Source of the DNA: Magicicada septendecula
Lineage: Eukaryota > Arthropoda > Insecta > Hemiptera > Cicadidae
Direction: 5' to 3'
DNA: 64,000 nt
Assembly (NCBI GenBank): GCA_034769895.1
Contig: CM068367.1
Coordinates: 112,762,654 to 112,826,653, forward strand
Below the pieces are notes generated by a model. That model did not search any database and had not been told where the DNA came from. It saw only the letters and a program-made list of their open reading frames with translations. The translations under genes were made by a program, and so were the position numbers. Below, one piece after another: positions 10,835 to 22,028 of the stretch. The number at the start of each line of letters is the position of its first letter. Positions within the stretch are counted from its first letter, which is position 1.

Positions 10835-11302
10835 GTGAGCAAGGAAGACGCGCGGGTAATCCGGCTTCGGCCGGACCCGAGATCCCTGGCGTCTGGCAGT
10901 GACTGCCTAGCAGTCTCTGCCCGGCAGCCGTCGCACCTGGCCAGCATGCCTTCCACAGGCAACGGCCCAAGTGCCGAGTCGCTCGGCCCCGCCTTGCTGC
11001 CCCATCTGGGCGACTCGCCTGAATCGCCTCGGGCGATGGAGACGGACGATCCTCTCCCTAACCCGCTTCCTCCTCTTCCGGCTGACGAGTCGGGCGAGTT
11101 CGCGACCGTTGGTCGGCGTAATCGCCCGGCTAAGAAGCCCAAGAGGACCCACCCAACCGCTTCCTCTAACACCTCGGCCATGGACATTGGACCTTCTCAG
11201 GGCCCACAGGCCGCGGTTCCGACTGCTTCGACAGCAGCTCCGGCTGCTGCCGCTGTTGGTCGTGCGCCGCCCCTGTACGTCCATAGCGTGTCTAATGTCT
11301 AA
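10835..11302 (+). pseudogene. Jockey-C ORF1, N-terminal part
   Basis: About 155 codons, rich in Pro, Ser and Ala, with a basic stretch (RRNRPAKKPKRTH), ending PPLYVHSV followed immediately by a stop created at the inversion boundary. In gag proteins of this family a P-P-[IL]-x-V motif marks the start of the folded core, so the protein is cut exactly where the core should begin. The open frame begins with a GTG-type codon near 10835; the true start is not certain. The missing core is the minus-strand sequence at 11303-12212. Confidence 0.6.
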
Positions 11303-12212
11303 TGTAGCTAGACAGAAAGCCGCGGACGAACTGTGCGCCAGAGGGTGGCGAGGCTGCCTCTGGTACAGAGGCGGGAGTAGGAGGTTCCGCGGAGGTGGAG
11401 GGTTCATTCTCCGGCTCCAAAACCGAGATGACGGCTACTGGGTGTGTCTCTGCTTCGGAAGGAGACGCGGTACGTTTGTTTGCCTTTGCAGGGGCTGGAG
11501 GTGGAGCCGGAGAGGGCGCGTGCCGTGCCGGTTGTGCCTGAGGTTGAGGCCTAGCCTGCATTTTAGGCTGTCTAGGTTGGGGCTGCAAAGCTGGCTGCCG
11601 TGGATTCGGGAGGGGCCCCTGCGGCTTTTGCTTCCGCAGGAGCTCCGCCTTATAGACCGGGCAGTTTACTTTACTCGCTGCGTGGCCTTGGCCACAATTA
11701 ATACAGCGAAATTTGGTTTTGTCTGCCACAGTGCAGGCCTGGGTTGAATATCCCAGAGAACAACATAGACAGGCCGGGGCATTGCGGCAGACGTCGGTGT
11801 GATGGCCGAACCTCTGGCACAGGTGGCACTGCGCAAGCTTGCCCTGGGGTCGGCTGGTTTCCACCCGGACGCGGAAGCCAAACAGCCGCGTCAGGTGGAA
11901 AATTTTGTCAGCAGCCTCGCCCTTCTCGAGCTGGAGACGGACGAGCGGGAGAGGTACTCGGGTTTCTGAGTGAGTGAACAGGCGGAAAATTGCCTGCACC
12001 GGGTACCCGAGGTCGCGGAGTTCCAAGAGGATCTCCTGAGGATCAGTGTGCGCGTCAAGCCCTCGCAAAATTACAGACAAGGGCTTGACTCGCTTAGGAG
12101 TAAAGGTGTGGTATTGAAGGCTGTGCGCCTGCAGGAAGGCCTCGACCAAGCGATGGTCCTCGAGCTGGCGGACGACAATCCTGACCGTATCACCCACCAC
12201 CAACCAACCCGC
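11303..12212 (-). pseudogene. Jockey-C ORF1 gag core, inverted
   Basis: On the minus strand this reads GDTVRIVVRQLEDHRLVEAF, the PRE_C2HC-like region (VILRGLDAHTDPQEILLEL), then CCHC knuckles CHLCQRFGHHTDVC, CLCCSLGYSTQAC and CINCGQGHAASKVNC, a Pro/Gln-rich tail and GAQFVRGFLSSY. The last motif is the counterpart of DAQFVRDFLSGY on the plus strand at 12548-12585. The minus-strand frame stays open further right (to 12545), but beyond about 12212 it is only the antisense of the plus-strand proline-rich segment, so it should not be read as a single 417-residue protein. The core is intact but backwards relative to the rest of its element. Confidence 0.75.
11347..11397 (-). repeat. 51 bp inverted repeat, left arm
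   Basis: Reverse complement of 12213-12263 with 3 mismatches in 51 bases. Both arms encode the SAEPPTPAS stretch of the gag tail, once on each strand. They bracket the inverted gag core. Confidence 0.85.
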
Positions 12213-12263
12213 CACCTCCGCGGAACCTCCAACTCCCGCCTCTGAACCAGAGGTAGCCTCGCC
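12213..12263 (+). repeat. 51 bp inverted repeat, right arm
   Basis: Partner of 11347-11397. On the plus strand it encodes TSAEPPTPASEPEVASPP, on the minus strand the other arm encodes STSAEPPTPASVPEAASPP, so the coding tail is present twice, in opposite orientation. Confidence 0.85.
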
Positions 12264-12705
12264 TCCACTGCCACCTCCGCGATTTCCGCGAGCAGGCATC
12301 ACAAAACCCAGGAACAAAGGGATAACCACACCGGATGCTCGGCCCCGAGCTCCTGCCTGCCCACAGCCCAAGAAAAGTCCTGCTTCCCGGTATAAGTCCG
12401 ACGAAGCGCAACAGCGTACTTTTCCTGCCGCTGATTCAAAACCGTCTGGCCCTGGTCCTGTGGCTTCCACCACGACCCGATCTGCCGTTAAACCTGGTCG
12501 CTCGTACGCGGCCTCAGTTTCCAGGCAAACCGCCCAGTCCGTCATTTCCGATGACGCACAGTTCGTCCGCGACTTTCTGTCTGGCTACGACCTCAAGAAA
12601 GTCGCATCTACCTTCAGGTCCATCCGAGACCGCCTGGAAACTGCTGACCCAACTGAGAGATTCATGCTCTTGGTGGAAGCCTGCGAAGTCATAGGTCTTC
12701 TATGA
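12213..12705 (+). pseudogene. Jockey-C ORF1, C-terminal segment
   Basis: A plus-strand frame runs from the right inverted repeat through a Pro/Ser-rich linker (KPSGPGPVASTTTRSAV) to DAQFVRDFLSGYDLKK and a C-terminal helix-rich end, stopping with TGA at 12703-12705. The stop overlaps the ORF2 start as ATGA (12702-12705), an arrangement used for termination-reinitiation in other non-LTR elements. Compared with the inverted copy, this tail has about 65 extra residues before the DAQFVRDF motif. It cannot be expressed as part of a whole ORF1 because the core upstream is inverted. Confidence 0.65.
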
Positions 12706-13799
12706 ACCGAGCCCTTAGACGAGATCTCTCGCTCGTAGCCTGGAATGCTAACAACATCGGTTCCAAGCATTCCGACCTTCTTGAATTCCTGGCTCGGTTC
12801 AAACCCGACGTACTTCTCCTCGGGGAAACCCACCTGACCCCGGCGAACCGGTTTCGATTACCAAATTACGTGGTCTATCGGGATGACCGAGTTGGCCGAC
12901 GAGGAGGCGGCACGGCGATCGCGGTGAGGACCTCCATAGGTCATCATCGTGTCGCTTTGCCGCAGCTTACCAACCTAGAGGCCACCGCCATTGAGGTCCA
13001 CGGAGCTCTTGGCGGCGTCCTCGTGGTTTCAGCGTACAAGCCCCCACAAGCTGAACTCCTTGTCGGCGACCTGGACGTCATCTTCGATTCCCATCGAAGG
13101 GTAATTTTGGCCGGCGATCTGAATTGCAAGCATCGCGTTTGGAATAGTCGCCTGACTACTCCGAACGGGAGGCGCTTGCTCAGTTTTGTTGAATCGCGCC
13201 GGGCGATGGTGTTTGGTCCAGCGCAACCCACGTTCTTTCCGTCAAGGCCTAACGCGGCTCCCGATGTTCTGGATATCGCGGTTACCCAAGGAGTTGTCTG
13301 TCCGGTCGAGGTATTCTCACTTACGGAGCTGACATCCGACCACAACCCTATCTTGGTCCACGTCGCTACCCAGCACGCCTATGCACGTTCTGACAAGAAG
13401 AAGGTTATCGATTGGGATCGCTACGGCCCGGCCTTGTGCCGTAGATTGCCGCCAGTAGCCCCACTCGATTCCGTTCGCCTCCTAGACGAAGCAGTTGCGG
13501 GAATCGAAGAGGCAATCATCTCGGCTATAGGCGTGTCTTCACGTACGCGAGCTGGCTTCACGCCTGACTACCAACGCATCCCTGAGGAAGTCTCTCTTCT
13601 CGCTCGCGAGAGGAATTACTTCCGGAAACGTTGGCAGAGGACCCGTGATCCGGCCGATAAGGCAGCATACAATCGGCTCACCGGACGACTGCGCGGCAGT
13701 CTGAAGGCGTTCCGACGTAGCTGTTGGGAACTCGACGTGGCCCGAACGGGGGATGCGGACCCGCAATACCTACCGGAAACAGAATACCTACCGCATTGA
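12702..13799 (+). pseudogene. Jockey-C ORF2, AP-endonuclease domain
   Basis: ATG at 12702 overlaps the ORF1 stop. Motifs in order: LSLVAWNANNIG (residues ~10-20), LLLGETHL, GGGTAIAVR, VVSAYKPP, ILAGDLNCKHRVWNSR, PDVLDIAV and TSDHNPILV, a complete set of exonuclease-endonuclease-phosphatase blocks including the catalytic His/Asp of SDHNP. The linker RKRWQRTRDPADK follows. The frame is lost near 13750-13790 at a short direct repeat (AATACCTACCG twice), which looks like a slippage event, so the stop at 13797-13799 is not the natural end. The domain itself looks intact. Confidence 0.85.
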
Positions 13800-15391
13800 C
13801 GGGACGGAGGCGCCGACCTCCACTTCCCGCCATTGTTGGACCGTTCGGTCGACTCCTGGGTCGCCCGGAGGAGAAGGCCGAGTACTTGGGCTTGTGTTTC
13901 GAGCGTCAGTTCGCTCCCAACCCGCCCATGGACTGAGACTTCGACGAACAAGTCGAGATGGCTGTGGAAGACTTTCTGTCTCTTCCGATCACGGCGGAGC
14001 CCGAACCCATCTCTTTGGAAGAGGTCTCAGATCGGCTCGCTGAACTTCAGCCAAGAAAGGCTCCAGGCCCGGACGGTATTACCAACACCGCTCTACGACT
14101 TCTTCCCGAGCCTGGAGTTCAATTCTTGGCTGATTTGTTCAACGCGTGTCTTAGACTAGCCTACTTTCCCAAGAAATGGAGAAAGGCGACGGTTATCGTG
14201 ATCCCGAAGCAGGGAAAGGATACCACCCGCTCGGAAAACCTCCGGCCTATCAGCCTACTCTCCGCTACGTCCAAGGTTTTTGAGCGCCTCGTACAGCGTC
14301 GTGTACGAGAACATCTAACCAACTTTGACGTGCTGGTCCCCGAACAGTTCGGCTTTCGTGTGGGGCATTCGACCACTCATCAACTGATGAGACTGGTGGA
14401 AAGCATCACGGAAGCCGGGTGTCGGAGAGAACGGACCGTTGGCTGTTTCTTAGATGTTGAGAAAGCCTTCGACAGCGTATGGCATGATAGCCTGTTATTC
14501 AAACTTAGGGAAGTCCAGCTCCCGGACTGCTACCTCCATCTGGTTGCTAGCTTTCTGACGGAGAGGACCTTCTGCGTGAGAGTTGGCGATTCTGTCTCTT
14601 CCGAGAGACGAATCACAGCCGGCGTCCCTCAAGGTAGTGTTCTAGGCCCCCTTCTGTTCTCGATCTACGTCAACGACGTGCCGAGACAGCCTGGAGTCCA
14701 GATGGCCCTGTTCGCTGACGACACGGCCGTATTTACGGCCGATCGTCATGAGGAAAGGGCCGTCCTACGACTGCAGCGCCAGCTCGACACGCTCGTGGAG
14801 TGGACTGAGAATTGGAGAGTGCAACTCAACGCTACCAAGAGTGTAGCCGTCGAATTCTCTAAGCGACGGAAGAACCCCGTTAGGCAACTACGTATCGGCA
14901 GAACGTACTTGGGCTTGTCCAACGAGGTCAAGTACCTCGGCTTACACCTTGACCGTCGGCTCACCTGGCGTACCCACGCACAGACAGTTCTTAAGCGAGC
15001 ATCCACTCGCCTGTGCGCACTGTTTCCACTCCTGATCAGCTCAGCCATGACCAGGAAATTGGGTAGGATGATCGTCGGCGCGTATCTGCTGCCGGTCATT
15101 ACCTACGCCTGCCCGGTCTGGGGTTACCTCGCCGCAATGCATAAAAAGAAGTTGCAGAGCGTCCTCGACAGGGGGCTTCGGCTAGCGGCCAAAGTCCCCC
15201 GTCGCTTCTCATCTCGCCTTCTAAGGAGAGGACTTGGCGTCCGCTCCTTAGACGACACTTTCAGGCGGCTTGCACGCAAATTTTATGCACGTGCGGCGAG
15301 GTTCCCAGGCAATCCTCTAGTGACTGGGCTGGGAAGGTACCGTATACGCGCAGGTGATTCGTGGAAACGCCCTCGGTGTATACTGCGCTAG
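13800..15391 (+). pseudogene. Jockey-C ORF2, reverse transcriptase
   Basis: Continues ORF2 in a shifted frame (GRPEEKAEYLGLCFERQF), is interrupted by a TGA at 13934-13936, and then stays open to 15391. RT blocks: RKAPGPDGITN, RPISLLSATSKVFERL, FGFRVGHSTT, FLDVEKAFDSVWHD, GVPQGSVLGPLL and LFADDTAVF. It ends with a C-terminal region that lacks RNase H. It is clearly more diverged from the RTs at 1-1281, 2850-4675 and 7905-9407 than those are from each other. One frameshift and one nonsense codon make it non-functional. Confidence 0.85.
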
Positions 15392-15551
15392 CGTAGGCTA
15401 GCACAACAGCCGAGAATCGGCCTGCTATAGAGCACGCGCCCTACTTGGGCAGGGCCACGAGGCAGGAGCTCCAGAAGGTAGCTCGGAACTCAGTTACCGT
15501 GCAGTTCGTCTCTGCGACGCACAACCGCAAAGCCCAGAGCGAAAAAAAAAA
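15392..15551 (+). other. Jockey-C 3' UTR and A-tract
   Basis: GC-rich 3' untranslated sequence ends in an A-run at 15541-15551, after which composition changes sharply to AT-rich. This is the expected 3' end of a target-primed insertion. Confidence 0.6.
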
Positions 15552-15631
15552 ATAAAATAACTCACTGTTGCTTGTTCCCAGTTCATTGGGAGACGTGTTC
15601 GGCGTGTCATCTATTCGAACACAATTTTTTC

Positions 15632-15674
15632 GCTACTGAAGATGGCCACCGGTGGTGCGGCCGAAACGTTTAGC
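15632..15674 (+). ncRNA. Hammerhead ribozyme motif
   Basis: GCTA, then CTGAAGA (15636-15642, fits CUGANGA), stem II GGCC/GGCC (15643-15662), GAAA (15663-15666), CGTT and TAGC (15671-15674). GCTA and TAGC pair as stem I, and cleavage would follow CGUU. Stem III is minimal, as in ribozymes of Penelope-like elements. The surrounding sequence (ACGGCC...CAGCCCGGAAG) resembles the repeats at 60243 and 62199, so this is probably a PLE remnant next to Jockey-C. Confidence 0.6.
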
Positions 15675-16134
15675 AGTTTTTCAAGCAATCGACCACGGCC
15701 TTTCAGCCCGGAAGTTTTAGAAGACAATCATAATACAGTTACTCTGTTTAACCATTTGATTTGGGATTCAGTTATTCATAATTTATTCTGCATGATGCTG
15801 TGGCAAATGTGAACTTTATTTCTTGCTTTTTTTTTATTCAGCATTACTATTTTACATAGGAGATATAGATAATGGGACATAACCAACTCACATATAGAAT
15901 TACAATTTTTCTTAAGGAATGTATATATATAACAAACATCATCAGCTAATGAGTCTTATGGAAAAAGAATATAATATCTTTTATTACATCAGTGGCAGCT
16001 CATGACCCAAAAATCATAGTTGTGCACAATAAAGTTCAAACTTCAAGCAAGAACAACTATAAGTTTTTATTAAAATATTATCAGAACTAATTAGTGTAAG
16101 TATATAATTTTTATAATACTCACCTTTTGTACTG
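15675..16134. other. AT-rich non-coding
   Basis: No gene, RNA or repeat recognised beyond the end of the ribozyme-bearing remnant (to about 15740). Confidence 0.5.
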
Positions 16135-16340
16135 AAAATCCACCCCTCTGTCCTTCATACTGACAAATTTATTAATAACTCTTTGATTCCTAGAATTAAG
16201 TGTCTTTTTTGATAGAGAACATGGCAATTCAATCATGGCAATCCTTCTTCAGAGAAGGTATTCCTTAGAAAGGTTTTCAGATATTTTAAGGTGGAGAAAG
16301 ATCTGTCTGCTTCTGTAATCAACATTCACTGGAATTGCCA
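16135..16340 (-). pseudogene. Relic of a hAT transposase C-terminus (ZMYM1-like type)
   Basis: On the minus strand a decayed frame reads LLKIILAIPVNVDYRSRQIF, LHLKISENL, then MIELPCSLSKK and VINKFVSMK. This follows the pattern of the hAT dimerisation region (iLtIPVtvA.sERSFSkLKliKnyLRS, then ..IENELakKldyddlIndFAskKar). Stops and frameshifts are present. It may extend further right (to about 17050), but I could not follow it with confidence. Old and inactive. Confidence 0.4.
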
Positions 16341-18060
16341 AAATGATTTTTAACAGCTTTGAACATTCACTAATATTAACTAACGTTGTTTTCAGAAGTG
16401 AAAGAAAGTAAAAGTAATATACCAGTAACTGAACTAAAAGATTCGCTACTGTATATAATAGAAAGTTTTGTGTTAAGTTGCTTTAAATCTGGCAAAGGGC
16501 ATGGAAGAGATGACTATTTCAAGGTCTCCTTATAAAATTTCTTGCTGTAGTCTTGAAACTTGCTTGCAAGACTGAGAGAATCACCAATCTGATGTCCTGT
16601 AAAGCTGAACCTTTCTGTGATTTCATAAATTATAATGTTACATACCTCTTTTGTTCGCTCAGACTTTCAGTACAAACATTTTTTAACCTTTTTGCTTCAC
16701 TCGTATAAAAGCTCTCCACTTGTGGGATCTTTGCTCCATGAAATTTGATACTCAAAGCACTGCATGTGTCTTCTGATGAGAGCTTCACCAATTTCTCATT
16801 TCTGGAGGTGATTGTACAGAATATCGATGTGAGGCATTATTTCATTAAAAATTACAAACAAAACATGAAATCTTCATCAGGCAGCATTTTCTCATAACTG
16901 GATACTTACTTAATGGTGTCACTCTACAAAAATTTGGTCTCCATTCTGAATTCCAGCTATACATTCAATCAGTTCTTCTCTGTATTTGAAAACTCTTTTG
17001 CCACTTCTTTACAGAAAATTCCACCTTGCTGAAACTACACATGGAAGTTACTTTTCATGATTTCATTAAATGAATTCATTGTTACTATCCCTGCATTACA
17101 TTATATAGACTCATTTAGTATATACACTTAAACGTTTTTAATTGGAGTCACTACTGAAATCAGGAACATATTAACAGTTCTTTTTTCATAAAACAGTTCT
17201 TTTATCATCATATTCACAAAACAATTGTCCTATCAAGTTCCTTCACAAATAATTTATAAACTTTTTGTCTTTTAAGTATTCATTATTGTGAAAATAAAGT
17301 GTTTGTGTGTGTTGCAACATTACTGATTATGGGCACATGGTTTAATGGCAGAAACATATCTCAAATAAGTTGGTCACTTCTTGACATCACAACACTAAAA
17401 ATGTTGGCTTAGGTTAGTCTCATGGTTCCGTAGACCTCCTTGAACAGAGAAAATAGTTTTACCAGTTTACTTAACCCTTTAAGCTACTTGAGTCCACTAT
17501 TAAGCAAAAACATTGACTTTCAGAAAGGATTCTGTTAGTTATGACAACTTATGGTCCCCTTAGAAACACTGGAAAGTGTCCATTTAACCCTTTTCCTATT
17601 ACACTGTCACCATTTCATTCTATATTTAGTCTTTAAGGAGTTAACTTTTTTATCAATATTGTCACTCCAATATAAAGGCTTTCTTCATTTTGAATTTTGC
17701 TGGAGATAATTGGTATGAAAAATATTCAAGATCTGCATCTTCTTCAAACAAAACAGTTTCATAACAAGTGTGGTGGTAACATAAACATGAGTTTAAGGAA
17801 CAACTTATTATTATTATTACTATTATTTTTTGTACAGAAGGAAGAATGTAAACCAAAAGTAACTATACATGACGATAGTGTCTATGGACTGGGAACCTTT
17901 ATGACTATTTACTAGTTTTATAACATAAGTTATAAAGTTATGAATAACTTCAACTCTTTAAGAGTAATACGACATCTGATGGTGATGGCAATCAAGAAAT
18001 ACTAATAAAATGAAGAGTGGTGCAAGCAACAATAGCTATAAGGCAGTTCAGTAACCTACT
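16341..18060. other. AT-rich non-coding
   Basis: About 1.7 kb, partly perhaps the decayed upstream part of the hAT relic. The only frames are short, AT-driven and without recognisable domains (for example 17697-17915). Nothing supportable. Confidence 0.5.
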
Positions 18061-18515
18061 ATGGAGTATGTGAATTACAAGTGTAATAAGATTAGGACAT
18101 ATAAAACTATAGTAGAGGGCAGGCAGACTGGGGGGGGGGTAAATAAAAGAAATAAATCCAGAATCAGAGTTATAGAGAAGGGTTATTTGAGATGATGCTG
18201 TAGATGAACTAGGTTGGATAGAATTAAGAATGTAGATACAAGACCGGAAATGGGAATTGGTGTAGACATAATATAAATGGTAATATAAATGGCGCAGTGG
18301 TATTCAACGTGAAAATGTTAAATTGGTTTAAACATCTAAAGCACATGTCAAGGGAGAGATGGCCTTAGAAGATATGGAAATGGACACCACCTGATAGAAG
18401 GAAAAAAGAAGGCCTTTTTCCTTCCTGGAAAAAGATATTGATGATGCCATGAGTGCAAGAGACCTCATCCAAGAGGACTGTTTGGATCAGCGTTGACAGC
18501 TGTAACAAAATCACT
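18060..18515 (+). pseudogene. Relic of an RTE/I-type endonuclease-RT, C-terminal tail
   Basis: Fragments in different frames match the common 3' tail of arthropod non-LTR ORFs: a TRLDRIKNVDIRPEMGI-like stretch (18210-18262), WFKHLKHMSRERWP, KIWKWTPPDRRKK (WxGH..RM...R.P..........PxGRRxRGRP pattern), and SWKKDIDDAMSARDLIQEDC (18425-18485), the W..DI..... ....DW..R end. A G-run of ten bases at 18131-18140 lies inside. Frameshifts and stops show that it is old. Confidence 0.6.
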
Positions 18516-20505
18516 AAGTGATAATGATGCAGAAGTGGCTCTGGTATACTTTAATCAAGATTATACAAAACGAAAAAGTTGATGTTTAAACTATATACTG
18601 TCATGACAGATAAGTGGCAGTGTTACAATGGAATATAATAATACAGTTATAATTTTTCAGTTATCATACCTATAAATTTTGTATATTCAGACAATCCAAA
18701 TCTTCAGCCTCAGAACATAAAACTCTTGATATGCCAAAATAAAAAGCAATACTGATATGCACTGACGAATCAATCTAATCACAATCAGCAGATTTCGGTC
18801 ATGTTAAAAAAATCATTAAAATTAATAACAATGAAAAAATAAAACACTAAAGGAGTTTAGTGTTCTGAAAATATGTCCAATCTAGATTCTTTTTCTCTTC
18901 TTTATAATATTATAGTAGAATTATAAATCTTTACAATCTGGAGTGGTCTACCCTTCTTGATTCTTTTGAGTGCCTCTTTGTTGGTTATTTTATTCACCTG
19001 GCTTATTCCTTCCATCTGTCTCTAAATCCACATGTCCAGCCCCTCACTATAATCCTGTTCTTTTTCTTCATTGTCCATTTTAAGGTTACCTAACACATGT
19101 TAGGTAACATAAGGTAGGTACGTCCTCTTTTTAGCAACAAAATTTCTGTCTGGGAAAATGAAAAAAAACATCTGGGGTTTTAAGTTTTAATCTATTTTAA
19201 AGGGATTTAATAGACCATAGGATATGGCTACTACTGATCTAGAGAATCTGGGTTCAATTTGCAGGTACACTGTACAGTCAAGATCCGTTTTCTTCCCCTC
19301 CTTCCCAGGATCCCAGGTCGACTCAGCCTCAGGGAATGAAAATGGTATAACTTCCTGAGGCAATAATGGGAGGCTGAAGAGTAGTGCTGGCCACACTGCC
19401 GTCCTTGTATGCCAAATGGCTTATATTAGGCATCCTATCCTTCTTAACTCCTAGATCGCTTAGTTAGTAAAAAAGAAGCCACTATTATTATATAGTGTCG
19501 TGTTTTCAAATGAAATATTTTCCGTATAATTTTCTAGTTCTGTAGGGCTACATATTTTACTGAGCATGAGACACATTATTTCTCGAGCATATTGATTTGT
19601 AACCAATTTAATATGGTACAAATAAATACGATTTATCACGCGATATAGCCCATGTTATAATATTATAGTCCACGATTATAATCATTAGTCATACAGATCA
19701 CATTGCAATCCGTTTATGGTCGACTATAATTTTGTATGATACGCAAATCGATATATATTTTAAAATTAGTTGTTGCATAAAAAGCGATGTTTATAAATTC
19801 AGATGATTTGCGTAAGGAATTGGTTGTAGTTAGTTTTGTCTTCCAGTATAGGCCTTTTTTTATTTTTTGGATAAACTGTATAGCAGTAGGCCTATAGTCA
19901 TAATTATGGTACATTACTTTCAGATTTATTTGTGAGAGAATTTCATGCGGTATATTTATTTGAGGGTATCTCAAAATTACACGACTAAAACGTACAAAAT
20001 TAAATATGTGTGACAATATGTAAATTAGTGTGTAAATACTAACTGAATATTACCACTTATGAAGAGGTTAGTATTCGTTCAATCGATACGCAATAGATGA
20101 AATTTTGGCGGCAAAGTTTTGTGTATATTAATTATGAGATAACCAAAAACGGAACGCTGGCTTGTCAGTCAGTAACGTCAATAGCTACAAAATTTATTAT
20201 AGACGTTTGTGTACAGTGTAATTGACGGTTATGCTTCATATATTACTAGTGAACGTTTTTTGTTAGAAATTATGTAGTTAATTGTAAATTCAACACAGTT
20301 TTTTGTGGCACTGTTTACGAGTTTAAAAAAGCTGTGAATAGTTTGTGAAATCTTACAGCTGTGATTTGAAAATACAATTTAAAAAGTACACATAAATTAA
20401 ATTTATTAGCTCGGTGATGCCTTTTAAGATATGGTGCAGTAAACAGAAAGCTATAAAGGAAGTTGGTTATTGTGTTCTGATCCCATTTTAACACATTGTT
20501 TCACC
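18516..20505. other. Non-coding, upstream region of the host gene
   Basis: Mostly AT-rich. A GC-richer patch at 19185-19440 contains GGTTCAATTTGC, which resembles a tRNA B box, so a SINE-type repeat is possible but unproven. The last 350 bases before the ATG at 20506 probably include the 5' UTR and promoter of the host gene. I see no clear TATA box at a usable distance. Confidence 0.4.
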
Positions 20506-22028
20506 ATGGCTATGGCAGTAAGTCTGGGAATTTCAAGATGCATCGAATCTCTTGGGAAACTGGAACATTCAGTGAACGAACGGAATGATATTTGTGAACT
20601 AAAGGTATGCATTTTGGCATTCTGCTGACAGTTAATACAGGCAAGTTATCAGCTAGAATTTCATTCACTGGTAGATCGAGCTTAGAGGTGATGACAGTGT
20701 GTAAGTAAATTTAATGATCGTCATCCAATGAAGATTATGTAACATTGTAAAAATAAACATTAAATTAGAAGTCAAATGGTGACAACAATAACCTATGCTG
20801 AGTATAGAAACATGAATTTACAATTTTTTGTTTGTTTGTAGGCTACAATCTGTCCAGTCACTGGGACAGTAAGTGAATTTGATTTTATATAATAAATGTA
20901 TTGTAAAGAGTATCCCGTTGAGTGATCTCGCATTTCAGTTTCTTAGGTTACATATTTGCCTAAAGTCTTGACATCTGTTTAATAATGTTAAGCACAGAGT
21001 TTTGTTTGAAAATCAGATGGGTTTAAATAAATCTCTTTAGTAGTTGTCTGAGCAACTAGCATTGTCTCTATTATTTGTATCATTTGTTCCCATAACGGTG
21101 GTTGTTGGAAAACTTTGAATCTCATTTAGTTTCACATTTTGTAAAGAAAGTACAAAATATAAACAGATCACATAACAACAACATATTGGAAGCAAGGATT
21201 GCAATAAATTTTATGTAGTCTAGCTAGACAAAGGAAACCATACTTTTACCATAATTTATGCATATCGAATAAAAATGTCGATATCCATTCTTATCTCTAA
21301 AAGGAATTAACATTACAGCAATTATGAAGTGTTAGAATAGTAGACACCTCTAAAATATAATCTTATTATGAACAGACTTCTAAATCATAATCCAGTCGGT
21401 AAAAAAAAAATACAAAATTAATTTTTCAAGTTTGCATGAAATAATTCAATTTTTTAACAAAACTTTTCTTCTAAATAAAATGTAGAAGACACTCGTAATA
21501 AAAAAAATTCCATCAAACTGTATACAAAATTTAACTTTCACAATATGCTGTTCTGCTTCATAGTGGGTGTGATAACATTCTGCTTTTAAGTTGAATTCAG
21601 TTTTTCTGTTTACAGAATTTTCTACAAATTTTGGATACAACACTGAACTGTATTCAGATGGATTTACAAAGGGCAGAATTTAAAACATTAAGAACTAAAA
21701 TACTTCTGTACTTAAGTCATATACAGAAATTGTTGCCAATGTTTGTTTCAACTGTGCAAGAAATGGAACCATACAATAAGAAGGTACGTTAATAAAAACA
21801 GTTGTTTTTGTACTATATCTCATAAGAAATGATAGTGGTGATTTTGTACACACCATTTATTGGCTCTTCATTATTATAATCGTCATTGTCCTGATTAATA
21901 TCAGTTACTTGATATTTACATGAGGGATTTGTTCAGTGACATGTATTTTGTGGTATATATTTTAGAAACTGATTAATCGGTATGTTAAACTGAGTAATTC
22001 AGTCATTACAGCCAAAACAGCCAGTTGA
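20506..22028 (+). CDS. Putative host gene, three coding exons, small helical protein of 109 residues
   Basis: Exon 1 is 20506-20604 (33 codons, start in CACCATGG context, donor GTATGC). Exon 2 is 21616-21783 (56 codons, acceptor TTCTGTTTACAG, donor GTACGT). Exon 3 is 21966-22028 (20 codons plus TGA, acceptor ATATTTTAG). All introns are phase 0 (1,011 and 182 bases), and the joined frame is open throughout. The product starts MAMAVSLGISRCIESLGKLE, continues through NFLQILDTTLNCIQMDLQRA and ends NSVITAKTAS. It has no signal peptide or obvious membrane segment and looks alpha-helical with heptad-like leucines, as in small subunits of coiled-coil complexes. I do not recognise the family. The exons are too short to stand out as open frames. 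Three consistent splice pairs, phase agreement and a strong start context argue for a real gene; no transcript is available. Confidence 0.6.

Larger units (their letters stand above)
10175..15551 (+). mobile_element. Jockey-like element with internally inverted gag core (Jockey-C)
   Basis: A third non-LTR element, diverged from the other two. Plus-strand parts in order: long 5' leader (to 10834), ORF1 N-terminus (10835-11302), ORF1 C-terminal segment (about 12213-12705), ORF2 endonuclease and RT (12702-15391), 3' UTR and an A-tract at 15541-15551. Between the two ORF1 parts the gag core (11303-12212) reads on the opposite strand, bounded by 51 bp inverted repeats. The left end is uncertain: 10175-10300 may be flanking DNA. 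Confidence 0.75.

Noticed and set aside
11292-12545. A continuous 417-codon minus-strand frame that could be annotated as one gag protein
   Set aside because: The part right of about 12212 is the antisense of the plus-strand proline-rich ORF1 tail. Only 11303-12212 encodes gag.
19185-19440. A SINE with a B-box-like GGTTCAA
   Set aside because: No A box at the right distance, no poly-A end and no target duplication found; kept only as a remark.
20841-20868. A possible extra small exon (after TTGTTTGTTTGTAG, before GTAAGTG) inside intron 1 of the host gene
   Set aside because: It is 28 bases at most, would break the phase-0 joining of the flanking exons, and exons 1 and 2 already join in frame without it.
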